Source of the DNA: DMER01 sp003451645
GTDB taxonomy: Bacteria > Pseudomonadota > Alphaproteobacteria > Micropepsales > Micropepsaceae
Length of the DNA stretch: 64,000 bases
Reading direction: 5' to 3'
Assembly (NCBI GenBank): GCA_031976175.1
Contig: DALYLR010000009.1
Span: forward strand, 1-64,000
A program made the position numbers and the translations under genes. The notes beneath the pieces are model-generated. The model ran no database searches. It had not been told where the DNA came from and saw only the letters and a program-made list of their open reading frames with translations. Shown here piece by piece: positions 8,878 to 17,988 of the stretch. The number at the start of each line of letters is the position of its first letter. The first letter of the stretch is position 1.

Positions 8878-10176
8878 CTAGCGCTTTGCAGAGCGAAGCT
8901 GGCGCGGATCGATCTTGCCCGAGCGCTGATCGACACCGTCAAAGGTGTGGAAGTTGAACTTCGCCGTCAAGCGCTTACACAGTTCGACCCCGCGCACGCT
9001 GTTGCCTTTGTCATCAACCGGCGGGGACCAAATGGCAAGGCCCAATAGGCCAGGCACAACGGCGACAATCACACCCGACACGCCCGACTTTGCAGGCAGG
9101 CCGACAAGGAAGGCGAATTCGCCGGAGTAATTATACATGCCATTGGTGAACATCATGGAGAGGCAGTTTTTGACATGCCTGTTGTGGACGGCCTGTTTGC
9201 CGGTCAACGGGCATACACCGCCATTGGCAAGAGTGGCTGCCGCGAGCGCCAAGCGGTCCACATCGGCCTCCATCGCGCAGGCCTGAAAGTAAAGGTCCAG
9301 CGTTTCCATCATATTCGACGCAGGCGGAAAGACCTTGTTCTCCTTCATGAAATAGGCGAGCGCGAAGTTTTGATCCGCAGACTGACGTTCTGAGGTGTAG
9401 ACTTGTGTGGAGAAACCAAAGGGCCGCCCGCCGGCCATTGTCTGCCACACGTCACGCAAAGCCTCAAAACGCTGAGGCAGAGCCTTGTCCGGCAAGATGA
9501 TGCTGGAGCACGCAATCGCACCCGCGTTGATCATCGGATTATGAGGCAGGTTTTGGTCGTTGAGGGTGAGCGCGTTGAACCTCTGGCCACTTGGCTCGCG
9601 GCCCACGAATTGATGCACCGTGTCACGCCCGTAAAGCTCAAGGGCCAAACAATAAAGCGCGAGCTTGCTCACTGATTGGACTGTGAAGGGCGTTTTGGCA
9701 TCGCCAAACAAAGCCCGCTGACCATCGATGGTACACATCGCAACGCCGCAAGCTTTGTGATCCGCACGGGCGAGTTCGGGGATGTATTTCGCAACGGCGC
9801 CTTGGTTGATTGTACGCACGGATTGGTATTCGAGCTCGACCGCACTTGCGAAACTGGGAAAATCTGGAATGACGAGGCCGCCACTCAGCGCGCGCGAAAT
9901 GATGTCGTGATGAGCCTTGACCAGTTTCGCAAAGGCGGCCTCGCCAATCGGGCGGCGCTCCGTTTCGGCTGTGAGCGTTTTGAGGAAGGGCTGAATTCTG
10001 TCGTCATCCTCGAGCAGACCATAGCGGCGCAAATGTGCCATGACTTGCTGGGTGGTGACGCCGCCACGGCGCGGCTTATCGATCTCGGCGAAAGCGGGAT
10101 GCCTCGCAGCGGCCTCCACAGTGCCGCCATGCAGTTCAGGCGGCGTCGCAGACGCGCTGCGCCTTTTCCAAAACAC
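8878..10176 (-). CDS. glsA: Glutaminase, kidney-type-like with N-terminal extension
   Basis: Hydrolyses L-glutamine to glutamate and ammonia. The catalytic half carries the SxxK pair (VQSVSK), FVGREPSG, HNPMINAGAI and the GVSG strand near the C-terminus, all typical of the beta-lactamase-like glutaminase fold. At 432 residues it is longer than the usual bacterial enzyme of about 310. The first 100 residues (TTQQVMAHLRRYGLL through VIPDFPSF) resemble the helical region in front of the glutaminase domain in animal GLS proteins. The start is GTG at 10176 behind a G-rich Shine-Dalgarno; no alternative ATG lies close by. Confidence 0.92.
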   Translation of the reverse strand: MFWKRRSASATPPELHGGTVEAAARHPAFAEIDKPRRGGVTTQQVMAHLRRYGLLEDDDRIQPFLKTLTAETERRPIGEAAFAKLVKAHHDIISRALSGGLVIPDFPSFASAVELEYQSVRTINQGAVAKYIPELARADHKACGVAMCTIDGQRALFGDAKTPFTVQSVSKLALYCLALELYGRDTVHQFVGREPSGQRFNALTLNDQNLPHNPMINAGAIACSSIILPDKALPQRFEALRDVWQTMAGGRPFGFSTQVYTSERQSADQNFALAYFMKENKVFPPASNMMETLDLYFQACAMEADVDRLALAAATLANGGVCPLTGKQAVHNRHVKNCLSMMFTNGMYNYSGEFAFLVGLPAKSGVSGVIVAVVPGLLGLAIWSPPVDDKGNSVRGVELCKRLTAKFNFHTFDGVDQRSGKIDPRQLRSAKR

Positions 10177-10343
10177 GGTTCTGCCCCCCAGCGTCCGGCG
10201 GTCGCTTCACGCCGAGCCGTCGTAGCAGACTGCAACAAAGCCATGACAATGGCATGAACCCGCTCAATGAGAGCTTATCTCGAGAAAAATACTAGCAAAG
10301 CTGGTGTGATGACGACTCCAAGGCAGCGCAGCGATAGGCTGCC

Positions 10344-11579
10344 CTAAGCCCGCAACAGATGGTCTGCAACCGCCTGATAAGCGGGCAGGGAGATGTAATC
10401 TAGGGGGCCGTTGCCATTGGCGGCTGTTGGATGTGATGCGTATCGCACGATGACAAGCTCCGCGGATGGCGCGATCCAAATCGCCTGACCGTGAATGCCA
10501 CGGGCCGAATAGGCGCCCAGATTATTGTGGCTGATCCACCATTGGTGGCGGTAACTCCAGCCGGGCAAAGTCTGATAGCCAGCCTTGGCGAAGTGGTCGC
10601 GGTCCGCACCACGCGTGATGTCCGCGACGACAGCCTCAGGCACAAGCTGGCGGCCATTGAGCGCCCCATGCCGGCGCATCATCTCGCCAAAGCGGGCGAG
10701 GTCCCGCAATGTGGTGTTGAGGCCGCCCCCGCACATTGCCGCGCCGATGCCGTCCACGACAACATAGGCGTCCTCCTCCGTCCCCAATTGCTGCCAGAAC
10801 CAGTCCGACACGAGCGTGGCGAAGGTTGTGCCAGTGAGGCGCTGTACGATCCAGCCCAGGACCTCAGTGTTGCAGGTCTTGTAGGCAAAGGCCTCGTCAT
10901 GCGCGCCTTCTTTTTGCAGAGTTTGCAGAAACGCGAATATGGATTGAGGGCCCTGGTAATTCGGCGCGCGCGGGATCACGCCGCAGGCGCTGGCATAGGC
11001 CCAGATCTCGGCGGTGGGATCGGTATAGGTCTCTGAATAGCGCACGCCAACGGTCATATCCATGACCTGACGCACCGTGGCATCCGCGTAAGCAGTGCTG
11101 GCAAGCTCAGGCACGTAATGGGTCGTAAGCTGGTTGGGATCGAGGGCGCCTTGATGCTGCAGCATGGCCGCGATGAGGCCGACGAATGACTTCGTCACCG
11201 AGAAGGCCATATGCGGGCGTTCTGGGGTGAGCGCGCCAAAGTAGCGCTCATAGATGATCCGCCCACGGTGCAAGATTAGGATGCCATCGGTCTCGGTCTC
11301 GATGAGGCCTTGCGCCCAGCTCATGGGCCGCCCGTCCAGCGTCGTGAAGCCAATGGTGTCAATGTCAGACCGCGGGCTTTGGGAGAAGCTGAAGGCGGGG
11401 GCAGGGCCGCGGCGGATCGTGGCGGTGGGGACCAATTCGCGCTGATGGCTAAAAGCCCAGCGGGTTTTTGGGAAGATGTAGCCCGAGCCATCTTGGAGGC
11501 GGACCAAGTTTTTGGGCTCCGGCGGGAAGCCTTGCATGATGTGGAGCGCCACAGGGTCGGTTGGCTGGGACGGTTGCAT
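10344..11579 (-). CDS. Serine hydrolase, beta-lactamase fold (NylB-like)
   Basis: Second PF00144-type hydrolase of the window, 411 residues, not closely similar to the one at 4 kb. The nucleophile motif is SVTK (FSVTKSFVGLIAAML), preceded by LILHRGRIIYERYF, an arrangement common in 6-aminohexanoate-dimer hydrolase (NylB)-like esterases. No signal peptide is evident. The ATG at 11579 begins a natural N-terminus; the frame upstream to 11846 is rich in Arg, His and Pro and looks non-coding. The gene diverges from the START-domain gene with 189 bp between them. The substrate is unknown. Confidence 0.85.
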   Translation of the reverse strand: MQPSQPTDPVALHIMQGFPPEPKNLVRLQDGSGYIFPKTRWAFSHQRELVPTATIRRGPAPAFSFSQSPRSDIDTIGFTTLDGRPMSWAQGLIETETDGILILHRGRIIYERYFGALTPERPHMAFSVTKSFVGLIAAMLQHQGALDPNQLTTHYVPELASTAYADATVRQVMDMTVGVRYSETYTDPTAEIWAYASACGVIPRAPNYQGPQSIFAFLQTLQKEGAHDEAFAYKTCNTEVLGWIVQRLTGTTFATLVSDWFWQQLGTEEDAYVVVDGIGAAMCGGGLNTTLRDLARFGEMMRRHGALNGRQLVPEAVVADITRGADRDHFAKAGYQTLPGWSYRHQWWISHNNLGAYSARGIHGQAIWIAPSAELVIVRYASHPTAANGNGPLDYISLPAYQAVADHLLRA

Positions 11580-11768
11580 GCTCAAAAGCTTGATCCTTGT
11601 GCTGCCGGGGGAGGCGGGAGTTCGGATAGTGGTTGGCCCTATCAAACACTTGTGATTGGAAAGGGACAACAACGAATTGGTTTGGCCGGGACGCCTCCTT
11701 TTCGTAGGGCGATGGCGTGCTAGGGTCGTGGGTGATGGCTCTCCCACCCTTTTGCCTTGAGGCCCCCT

Positions 11769-12395
11769 GTGCGGATATTGCGATGGACGAGGCGTATGGT
11801 GGTGGCGGCGGTCTTGGGACTGAGCCACATTGTGGCGGCAGCGCATGCCGCGGAGTGGTGTGATCAGGTGGCGGGCGGCGACGCCGCGCTGCTGTCAAAA
11901 GGCGAACCGCTGGTGCGTTCTAAGGCCGATCCGGAGGGCGGCTCGGGCGTGATTGAGGGCTGCATCGATATCCCGGTGGCTCCGGCAACCTTGTGGGAGC
12001 TCATGCTCGATTGCGCCAAGGCCAAGCAGTTCCTGGAGGACCTCGTCGAGTGCCGGGTCACGGAGCGTGATAGTGCGGGCGCCTGGGATGTGCGGGAGCA
12101 GGTGATGGATGTGAGCGCGCTGCTGCCCAATCTGCGCAGTGTGTTCCGGTCGGACTATACGCTGCATCGGGAGATCAGGTTTAGGCAGCTGAGCGGCAAT
12201 CTCGATCTGATGGAGGGGCATTGGCGCTTGCGGCCTTTCGCGGATGGGCAGAGCACGCGGCTGACCTACAGGGCGCGGATTGCCAGCAGTTTGCCGGTGC
12301 CAGACTCCCTTATCCGGAGCATCTTGGCGGGCGAAGCGCCACGCACGCTGACGCTGTTGCGCCGTGAGGCGATCGCCATGGGGGCACCCCGTTGA
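11769..12395 (+). CDS. Secreted START/SRPBCC-domain protein
   Basis: About 208 residues with an N-terminal signal peptide (RRMVVAAVLGLSHIVAAAHA) followed by a lipid-binding START-like helix-grip domain (VAPATLWELMLDCAKAKQF, then LRPFADGQSTRLTYRARI). Such proteins bind hydrophobic ligands in the periplasm; the ligand is unknown. Three starts are possible: TTG 11757, GTG 11769 (behind TTGAGG) and ATG 11796 (behind GAGG); GTG 11769 keeps the basic n-region of the signal peptide. The stop overlaps the next gene by 4 bp (TTGA), so the glycosyltransferase downstream is probably co-translated. Confidence 0.75.
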   Translation: MRILRWTRRMVVAAVLGLSHIVAAAHAAEWCDQVAGGDAALLSKGEPLVRSKADPEGGSGVIEGCIDIPVAPATLWELMLDCAKAKQFLEDLVECRVTERDSAGAWDVREQVMDVSALLPNLRSVFRSDYTLHREIRFRQLSGNLDLMEGHWRLRPFADGQSTRLTYRARIASSLPVPDSLIRSILAGEAPRTLTLLRREAIAMGAPR

Positions 12396-13105
12396 GCCTG
12401 ACGGTGTCCATCGTGACGCCAACCCTGAACGAAGAGCAGTTCATCGCGCGCCATATTGCCAGCGCCGCTGAGCACCAGCCTCTGGAGCATATCATTAGTG
12501 ATGGCGGCAGCGAGGACGCAACAGTGCGTCTGGCGCAAGCCGCTGGCGCCAGGGTTATCTCCGCCAAGCGGGGACGCGGGCCGCAATTGCAAGCGGGTGC
12601 CGAAGCGGCACGGGGCGATGTGCTGCTGTTCCTGCACGCCGATACGATCTTGCCGCAGGCTGCGCTGGAGCACATTCGGACTGCGCTTAGCGATGGCAAG
12701 CAAGACAGCGGCTGTTTCCGGTTGCGGTTTGACCGGAGTGGCAGGTTGCTGGGGCTTTATGCCTGGGCGACGCAGTTCGACACGCGCTTCACGACCTTTG
12801 GCGACCAAGCGATGTTTGCGACGCGTGCGGCCTTCAAGGCCTCAGGCGGGTTCCCCGATTGGCCTCTCCTGGAGGATCTCGCACTTAGGCAGAGATTGCG
12901 CGGGACAGGGTGTTTCCGGAAATTGCACGCTGCGGTCACCACCTCAGCGCGACGGTTCGAGAAGCATGGCGTGATCCAGACGCAGTTGCGCAATGCGAGT
13001 ATTTTGGGGCTCTACGGCCTGGGCGTTCATCCTGAGACATTGGCGCGCTGGTATCTGCCGCATCGCGTCTGCCGCGATAAGGACGAGCCCATCACGCCGT
13101 GGTGA
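12392..13105 (+). CDS. Family 2 glycosyltransferase, TIGR04283-like
   Basis: GT-A fold transferase of 237 residues starting at TTG. SIVTPTLNEEQF opens the nucleotide-sugar site, SDGGSEDATV follows, GRGPQLQAGA and LHADT contain the metal-binding region, and LLEDLALRQRL and TSARRFEKHG match the family called radical SAM/selenodomain-associated transferase 2 (TIGR04283, from memory). No transmembrane segment is seen. It is translationally coupled to the START-domain gene. Members of this family often sit near arsenosugar-type radical SAM genes; here the radical SAM/ArsM pair is 21 kb away, so a link is speculative. Confidence 0.85.
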   Translation: MSLTVSIVTPTLNEEQFIARHIASAAEHQPLEHIISDGGSEDATVRLAQAAGARVISAKRGRGPQLQAGAEAARGDVLLFLHADTILPQAALEHIRTALSDGKQDSGCFRLRFDRSGRLLGLYAWATQFDTRFTTFGDQAMFATRAAFKASGGFPDWPLLEDLALRQRLRGTGCFRKLHAAVTTSARRFEKHGVIQTQLRNASILGLYGLGVHPETLARWYLPHRVCRDKDEPITPW

Positions 13106-13212
13106 GGGGCTGCGCGCACCCACGTGCCGGGGAGTTGAGGTGCCCGTGAGGGCCTGCCGCGCTAGGCCTGTCTGAGGAATTGCGTCGGGCAATCAGCACG
13201 GAGGATGGCGTC

Positions 13213-13656
13213 ATGCAAGCAGGGCTGCAGTGGTTGAGCATGATCATGTTCACTTTGGTCAGCGTGTTTCTGGTCTTGTTTGGGCTGCTCTATGCCAATG
13301 TGCCGGACATGTTGTTCTTTCATGCCCAGGCGGTGCCAGAAGTCCATCGCGAGGCCGTCAAACCGCTCTATTTCGCGCTCATGAAACTGGTTGGCGGTGC
13401 ATCGATCGGTCTTGGCATTCTGGGCGGCTTTGCAGTGTGGGGACCGATGCGCGCGGGCGTCCCCAATTGCGGGTTTGTGGTGAGCGTTGCCTATATCATC
13501 GCTTTTGCGGTGGCGGGCTTCACCGCCATCCGCCTGAATGAACTGACCGGCGCCGATGTTGCCTGGTACAATATGGCGATCTTGTCAGCGATGACGCTCA
13601 TCGGTTTCTTGGCGCATGCGGCCGCTCCGCGTGAGCGGCACGCGGCGCTGGCTTGA
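13213..13656 (+). CDS. Small membrane protein, four TM segments
   Basis: Unrecognised integral membrane protein of 147 residues. Four hydrophobic stretches are visible: about residues 6-28, 55-75, 85-103 and 118-136. The extracytoplasmic loops are short and hold no obvious catalytic motif. The start ATG is well supported by GGAGG 8 nt upstream; an ATG-less extension to 13180 is unnecessary. It is transcribed alone after the glycosyltransferase with a gap of about 100 bp and faces a convergent thioesterase gene. No function is assigned. Confidence 0.7.
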   Translation: MQAGLQWLSMIMFTLVSVFLVLFGLLYANVPDMLFFHAQAVPEVHREAVKPLYFALMKLVGGASIGLGILGGFAVWGPMRAGVPNCGFVVSVAYIIAFAVAGFTAIRLNELTGADVAWYNMAILSAMTLIGFLAHAAAPRERHAALA

Positions 13657-13678
13657 TATCTGCGCGAAGCTGTGGCGG

Positions 13679-14248
13679 TTAGGCCGCCACTGGGATAGGG
13701 GCTTCGGCCTGCCGGTCCGCAGGCTGACGATAACCGTTCAGAGCACGGTCCATGATGTCTTGCGCCTCAGCGCTGAGGGCCGGGGATGCGGGGTCCGTCC
13801 CCAAAAGCTTGAGGACAGTGGCAGTAGGGATGCGTTCCCCCTTCATGCTGACAAAGCGGGCAACCGTGTAGCCTTGCGCGGCAATTTTTCCGTCGGCGCG
13901 TTCAAAGATGTGACGCGCGATCACGCGATCATCGTCCCAGCCTAAGAACTGTGTGCGAATCACAAAGCGCTGGCCCCAGCGCAGTGGCTTCAGGAACACC
14001 ATGTCTTCATAGGTGATGTGCGGCATCCAGCCCATGGCGCGCAATTTGGGCCAGGCCTTGGTCCGGAACATGTAATCGATGATCGAGACATCGGTCAGTG
14101 AGAAATAACGGCTGTTGGTCATGTGCCGGAAGGCGTCTTGATCTGTGAACCAGACTTTGAAATCCGAAACGCATTCATCGAGGATATTGAGGCGGGGACG
14201 GCGCAGGCCTTTCAACCAAGCCAAGACAAGGCGGAGGAAAAGATTCAT
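13679..14248 (-). CDS. Hotdog-fold acyl-CoA thioesterase-like protein
   Basis: Protein of 189 residues resembling the THEM6/4HBT-like thioesterase group. The hotdog signature is TDQDAFRHMTNSRYFSLTD, equivalent to the DxxxHxNN region of 4-hydroxybenzoyl-CoA thioesterases, with Asp replaced in part. FLKPLRWGQRFVIRTQFLGWDD forms the following strands. The N-terminus has a short amphipathic or hydrophobic stretch (LFLRLVLAWLKGL) that may attach it to the membrane. ATG 14248 has GGAG upstream. The substrate is unknown, but a fatty acyl-CoA is likely for this family. Confidence 0.78.
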   Translation of the reverse strand: MNLFLRLVLAWLKGLRRPRLNILDECVSDFKVWFTDQDAFRHMTNSRYFSLTDVSIIDYMFRTKAWPKLRAMGWMPHITYEDMVFLKPLRWGQRFVIRTQFLGWDDDRVIARHIFERADGKIAAQGYTVARFVSMKGERIPTATVLKLLGTDPASPALSAEAQDIMDRALNGYRQPADRQAEAPIPVAA

Positions 14249-14342
14249 GAGCGGGCTCCACAGGATAGGGCGGACGGATCATGCTGTCCGTGGGCGGAGC
14301 CTAGCCCAAACTTTGCTCGAGTGGGTTAACGCCGTTCAAAAA

Positions 14343-15770
14343 TCAGAATGAGCCGGTGGTTCTGAAACCGCCACTGCTTTTGCCGCTCGAGCCTGTGGGG
14401 AAGCGGCGGATACGGATGCCGCTGCCGCTGGAGGAGCCGCCCGAATAGGGCCAGGAGCCGCCTCCAAAGCCGCCTGGACCACGCGGCAGGCGCAAGGAAA
14501 ACCCTTTGCCCAGCGCATCGCGCAAATCGGATGACCGCAGCACGCCATTCACAATGCCCGCTATCACTTCGCCTATGAGGCCCTCATTGCTGAAGGATCC
14601 GAAGGGCTGATCATATCCACGGTTGCGGGCCTCGGTGCGCGCATCCTCTAGTTCTGAGCGCTTACGCGCCAGATCGCGGATCGTCTCGCGCGTTTTTGCG
14701 AGCTCCGCATCGAAATCCTTGAGCTTGCGGCTGTCGTCCATGATCCGTGTCAGGACTTGTTCGTCTTCAGGAGTGGGGGTAGCTATCGCCTCCCGGTACA
14801 AGGCGTTCAAGTCCTCCCGCGCCAAGCTCTCGGCCAAGAGGGCAATGGCCTTGTCGTGGGTTGCTCTTTCTCCGGAGCCGGACAATTCCTCGATCTTGGC
14901 GTCCAATTGCTTGAGGGTGGCTTGTGCCGTGTGGAGGGCGGTGTCTGCGGCGGCGAGGCGGCCATTGGCTTGCGCCAAGGATTTTTCCAAAGGCTCAACG
15001 CCATCCGCGACGAGGGCCTGACGTTCGATCGCTTCGAGACGGGAGCGCTCCACCTCTGATTCTTTCTCTTTGGTGCGTGCATGGTCGCGCAAGCGGACCG
15101 GAATTTCCTGCAGCATCGCAAAGTCGGGGCGGAAGCGCTGATAATCCACCAGGCGTGCGCACCAGGTATCGAGCATACGCACGATCCCGCCACCGCTATA
15201 GGCCTGCGTGCCAAACCCGCGGCGCCACAGATAGATGAAGACCTCGTCATTCTCGTAAGGCTTGCGTTTAGCCGCCAAATCGCGCTCGGCCGCATCGGCC
15301 TTTTTATCCGCCTCATCAGCGATCGCCTCGGCCATGCGCACGGCAGCGGCTTGAGCTTGCCAGCTCCCGTCATTTTGCATGCGCGCTTCAACGGCGGCGC
15401 TCAAGGTTTCGACGGCTTGGCTTGCGTTTTCCGCCGCAGCAGCCGCGGCGGCCTTCTCAGCGCGGGCCTCTTCCAGCGCCCGGCTCGCTTGCTCGCGGTT
15501 GCGGGTGTGCAGTTCGATCTCCCGCCTGGCTTCTTCAAGAAGAGCCAGCGCGCGGCGCTCCGCATCATCGAGGGAGACCGTGATCGGACGCGCCTGTAAC
15601 GCATCGAGCTTGATACGGGCCAATTGCTTATAGTCTTCAACCTGCCCTGCGCGGACACGCGCGGCTTGCTCGGAAATCGATGACATGACTTGCGTCAAAC
15701 GGTCTTCGTCCGCGCGGATGCCGCGCATGGCGCTCTCAATGCGAGCAAAGGCGTCATTGCCAGAGATCAT
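14343..15770 (-). CDS. Coiled-coil protein with Gly/Ser-rich tail, third gene of an unknown operon
   Basis: Not recognised. The 475 residues are mostly charged alpha-helix: coiled coils at about residues 60-175 and 255-400, separated by an aromatic segment (YLWRRGFGTQAYSGGG). The last 50 residues are rich in Gly and Ser (PGGFGGGSWPYSGGSSSG) and probably disordered. No signal peptide or TM segment is seen. ATG 15770 has AGGAA upstream, and the gene starts 7 bp after the stop of the DUF6384-like gene, so they share a transcript. Its tail resembles those of TPM- or Band7-associated envelope proteins in general composition only; no function is claimed. Confidence 0.72.
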   Translation of the reverse strand: MISGNDAFARIESAMRGIRADEDRLTQVMSSISEQAARVRAGQVEDYKQLARIKLDALQARPITVSLDDAERRALALLEEARREIELHTRNREQASRALEEARAEKAAAAAAAENASQAVETLSAAVEARMQNDGSWQAQAAAVRMAEAIADEADKKADAAERDLAAKRKPYENDEVFIYLWRRGFGTQAYSGGGIVRMLDTWCARLVDYQRFRPDFAMLQEIPVRLRDHARTKEKESEVERSRLEAIERQALVADGVEPLEKSLAQANGRLAAADTALHTAQATLKQLDAKIEELSGSGERATHDKAIALLAESLAREDLNALYREAIATPTPEDEQVLTRIMDDSRKLKDFDAELAKTRETIRDLARKRSELEDARTEARNRGYDQPFGSFSNEGLIGEVIAGIVNGVLRSSDLRDALGKGFSLRLPRGPGGFGGGSWPYSGGSSSGSGIRIRRFPTGSSGKSSGGFRTTGSF

Positions 15771-15777
15771 GGGCGGC

Positions 15778-16776
15778 CTATTCCTCCCATTCCGTGATGG
15801 CGCCGCCATCGATCGGCATCACATTGCTGGGGCCTAAGAACCCGCGTTTCTTCTCTGCCACCAGGTCGACCTGAATGATGCCGTCTTGACGTTTGTCCTT
15901 TTGGACTGCGCGGTAGAGGTCTTGCGAGACACGCACGGCCCAGCGGTTGACAGTCTTGGTCCGGCCGGTTTCCTCAGACTTGATGCTCTGAGGCACGACG
16001 CTGCCATCCGGCGCCAAAGCTTGCACGATCAGATAGTAATTGCGCGCTCTGGGGTTTTCGTCAGGGGTGCGCTCGACACCCGATGGTTCGCGCATCACGC
16101 GCACTTGGAATTCCTGCTGCAAGGTCTTGTGGAGCGCAAGGAGGTCCGCGATGGTTTTGCGCACGGCCTCCGGGTCTTTGCGGCCCAGCCCAAAACGGCC
16201 ATCCGCGCGCAAGGCGCCCGCTTGGCGTTTGGCCTCGTCTTCTTGAGCAAGGTTGATCACCTGAACATAGGCGTCTTCCAAAGCGCGCGGCAGCTCGTCG
16301 GCCAAGGCAACCCGGACCTGCGCTTCGGCGGCTTGTTTGGGGGCCACAAAGCCATAGTAGTAGCCGCCCCAGCCGATCCCAAAGGCGGCAAGGCCTGTTG
16401 CCGCCCAGAGCCCCAACGCGGTCCGGCGCACCCAGAGGCGGGCGAGCGTCAGTGCCCAGCTTTCCTTGGGCGCCACATAGGTAAAGCGGCTCTCCTTAAG
16501 CGCCCTGATCCCTTGATCGAGAACCGCGTCGGTGACGGTTAGGCCCTGGCTCTCATAGAGTTCGCGCAGCCGCGCCTTGAGCGTACGGTCACGGTCATCC
16601 TGGCTGAGTTCCTCAGCGACCAGGTTCTCGTTGTGGCGCAACGTGTCGACCACATCCATCGCCATCATCACTTCGTCGAGTGACTGCGGCTTTGGCGCCG
16701 CCGGCGCAACCGGTGCTGGCCCGCTGGGAGCGGCGGTGCTCAACGGAACGGTACCAGTTGCGGCCTCGGCAGACAT
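15778..16776 (-). CDS. Single-TM protein, DUF6384-like, second gene of the coiled-coil operon
   Basis: A 332-residue protein that looks like the DUF6384 family (recalled, not checked). The N-terminal 110 residues are soluble and acidic, with a Pro/Ala-rich start. One TM segment spans about residues 120-142 (LGLWAATGLAAFGIGWGG). The remaining 190 residues are probably extracytoplasmic and end in a beta-rich part (NYYLIVQALAPDGSVVPQSI and RWAVRVSQDLYRAVQ). It sits 45 bp downstream of the first coiled-coil gene and 7 bp before the third, giving a three-gene unit likely to form one envelope-linked complex. The biochemical role is unknown. Confidence 0.72.
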   Translation of the reverse strand: MSAEAATGTVPLSTAAPSGPAPVAPAAPKPQSLDEVMMAMDVVDTLRHNENLVAEELSQDDRDRTLKARLRELYESQGLTVTDAVLDQGIRALKESRFTYVAPKESWALTLARLWVRRTALGLWAATGLAAFGIGWGGYYYGFVAPKQAAEAQVRVALADELPRALEDAYVQVINLAQEDEAKRQAGALRADGRFGLGRKDPEAVRKTIADLLALHKTLQQEFQVRVMREPSGVERTPDENPRARNYYLIVQALAPDGSVVPQSIKSEETGRTKTVNRWAVRVSQDLYRAVQKDKRQDGIIQVDLVAEKKRGFLGPSNVMPIDGGAITEWEE

Positions 16777-16821
16777 GACAGATCTCGTTACACGTGCGAA
16801 TCAGGGATAAGCCGCGATTGT

Positions 16822-17988
16822 CTACAGCGTATTCCCTTGTGCGGCCAAGGCGGCAATCCGGCGCTTGCCATCCTCCACGGCATCGCGGATTTCCTGGCTG
16901 TTCTGGGTCGCCAAGCGCCGCATCTCGTTGATGATCGAGAGCGACTTTTCCTGGAAGCCAATGACACTATCGACCAGTTTCTTCACGGCGTCAGCGCGGA
17001 TGGTAGGCCCATAGCCTGCCTTCACCGCTGCTTCTTGGACCTTGTCGCCGATTTCAGACAAAACCTCAATCGACTTGGACATGCCCTCCTTCATGGCCTC
17101 AACCGTTTGGGTGGATTCGTGCAGGCCAAACATGCCGGTAAAGGAGGCTTTCAGCGCGGTCAACACGCTGTCATTGGTCGAGAAGAACGAAATTGACTGC
17201 TGATAGATGCGCTCCTTGGCGTTCGTCGTTTGCATCAGACGCGCCATGATCACTTCGGAGGTGTTGTAGCCAACGGTGAGATTGTCGGAGAGGTCCTTCG
17301 AAATCTGATAGCGCTTGTCCTCGTCCTGCATGCGGCGGAGCAGTTCATCGCGCTCCAGTTCCAGCTTGGCCCGCTCGGCCGGTTGGCTGCCCGCGTAATT
17401 GGCGACCTTTGCGGAGGCTTCATTCAAGATTTCCTTAGCCGTGTTCAGTTTGCCCTCCGCCTTTGCCAGCACCTCGAGGGCCGCGACCTCGGCCTGCTTC
17501 AGGGCACCACGGAAATCGCGGTAAGCGTCCAGGATCACATGCTCGCGCTCGATCTGGTTCTTGGTTTCTTTGGTGACATCGAGGTAGATCGCCCGGATCT
17601 TGTCGAAACGCTCCGCAATGTCGCCGCGGGTCATTTTCATCCAGACATTGGTAGCCCGCTCGAATACAGACAGCGAGCCATCTGAAATCTGATCGACCAT
17701 GGTCTTGGAGTCGTCGCGGATCGAGTTGAAGCCCTCAGTGATCTGCTTGTAGCGGTCACCGATCTGAATGCCCGAGATTTGCTCGCGCACGACTTCGTTG
17801 AAGACCGAAGTTTGGCCCAGCGTGCGCGTGATGACCGCGATGCGATCGGGATCGAGGTCAGAAATCTTTTGCAAGAGCCCGGTGATCGGCGCGTCTTCCA
17901 TCTTTGTGGGCATCAGGCCCATCTTGCGCAAAGCACCGGTTGCGCTGTCCAGATATTGCATCGGCGATTTGACCAAAGCTGACGACAT
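16822..17988 (-). CDS. Coiled-coil protein, first gene of the unknown operon
   Basis: A 388-residue protein, alpha-helical almost throughout, with long coiled coils (about residues 115-245 and 300-375). It has no signal peptide, no TM segment and no catalytic motif that I recognise. Phrases such as KETKNQIEREHVILDAYRDF and RMQDEDKRYQISKDL suggest an extended dimer or polymer. It begins with ATG 17988 behind AGGAG at ideal spacing; the open frame to 18351 upstream is not family-like. As first gene it probably carries the operon promoter in the 338-bp region upstream. Its role could be structural or stress-related; this is inference. Confidence 0.75.
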   Translation of the reverse strand: MSSALVKSPMQYLDSATGALRKMGLMPTKMEDAPITGLLQKISDLDPDRIAVITRTLGQTSVFNEVVREQISGIQIGDRYKQITEGFNSIRDDSKTMVDQISDGSLSVFERATNVWMKMTRGDIAERFDKIRAIYLDVTKETKNQIEREHVILDAYRDFRGALKQAEVAALEVLAKAEGKLNTAKEILNEASAKVANYAGSQPAERAKLELERDELLRRMQDEDKRYQISKDLSDNLTVGYNTSEVIMARLMQTTNAKERIYQQSISFFSTNDSVLTALKASFTGMFGLHESTQTVEAMKEGMSKSIEVLSEIGDKVQEAAVKAGYGPTIRADAVKKLVDSVIGFQEKSLSIINEMRRLATQNSQEIRDAVEDGKRRIAALAAQGNTL

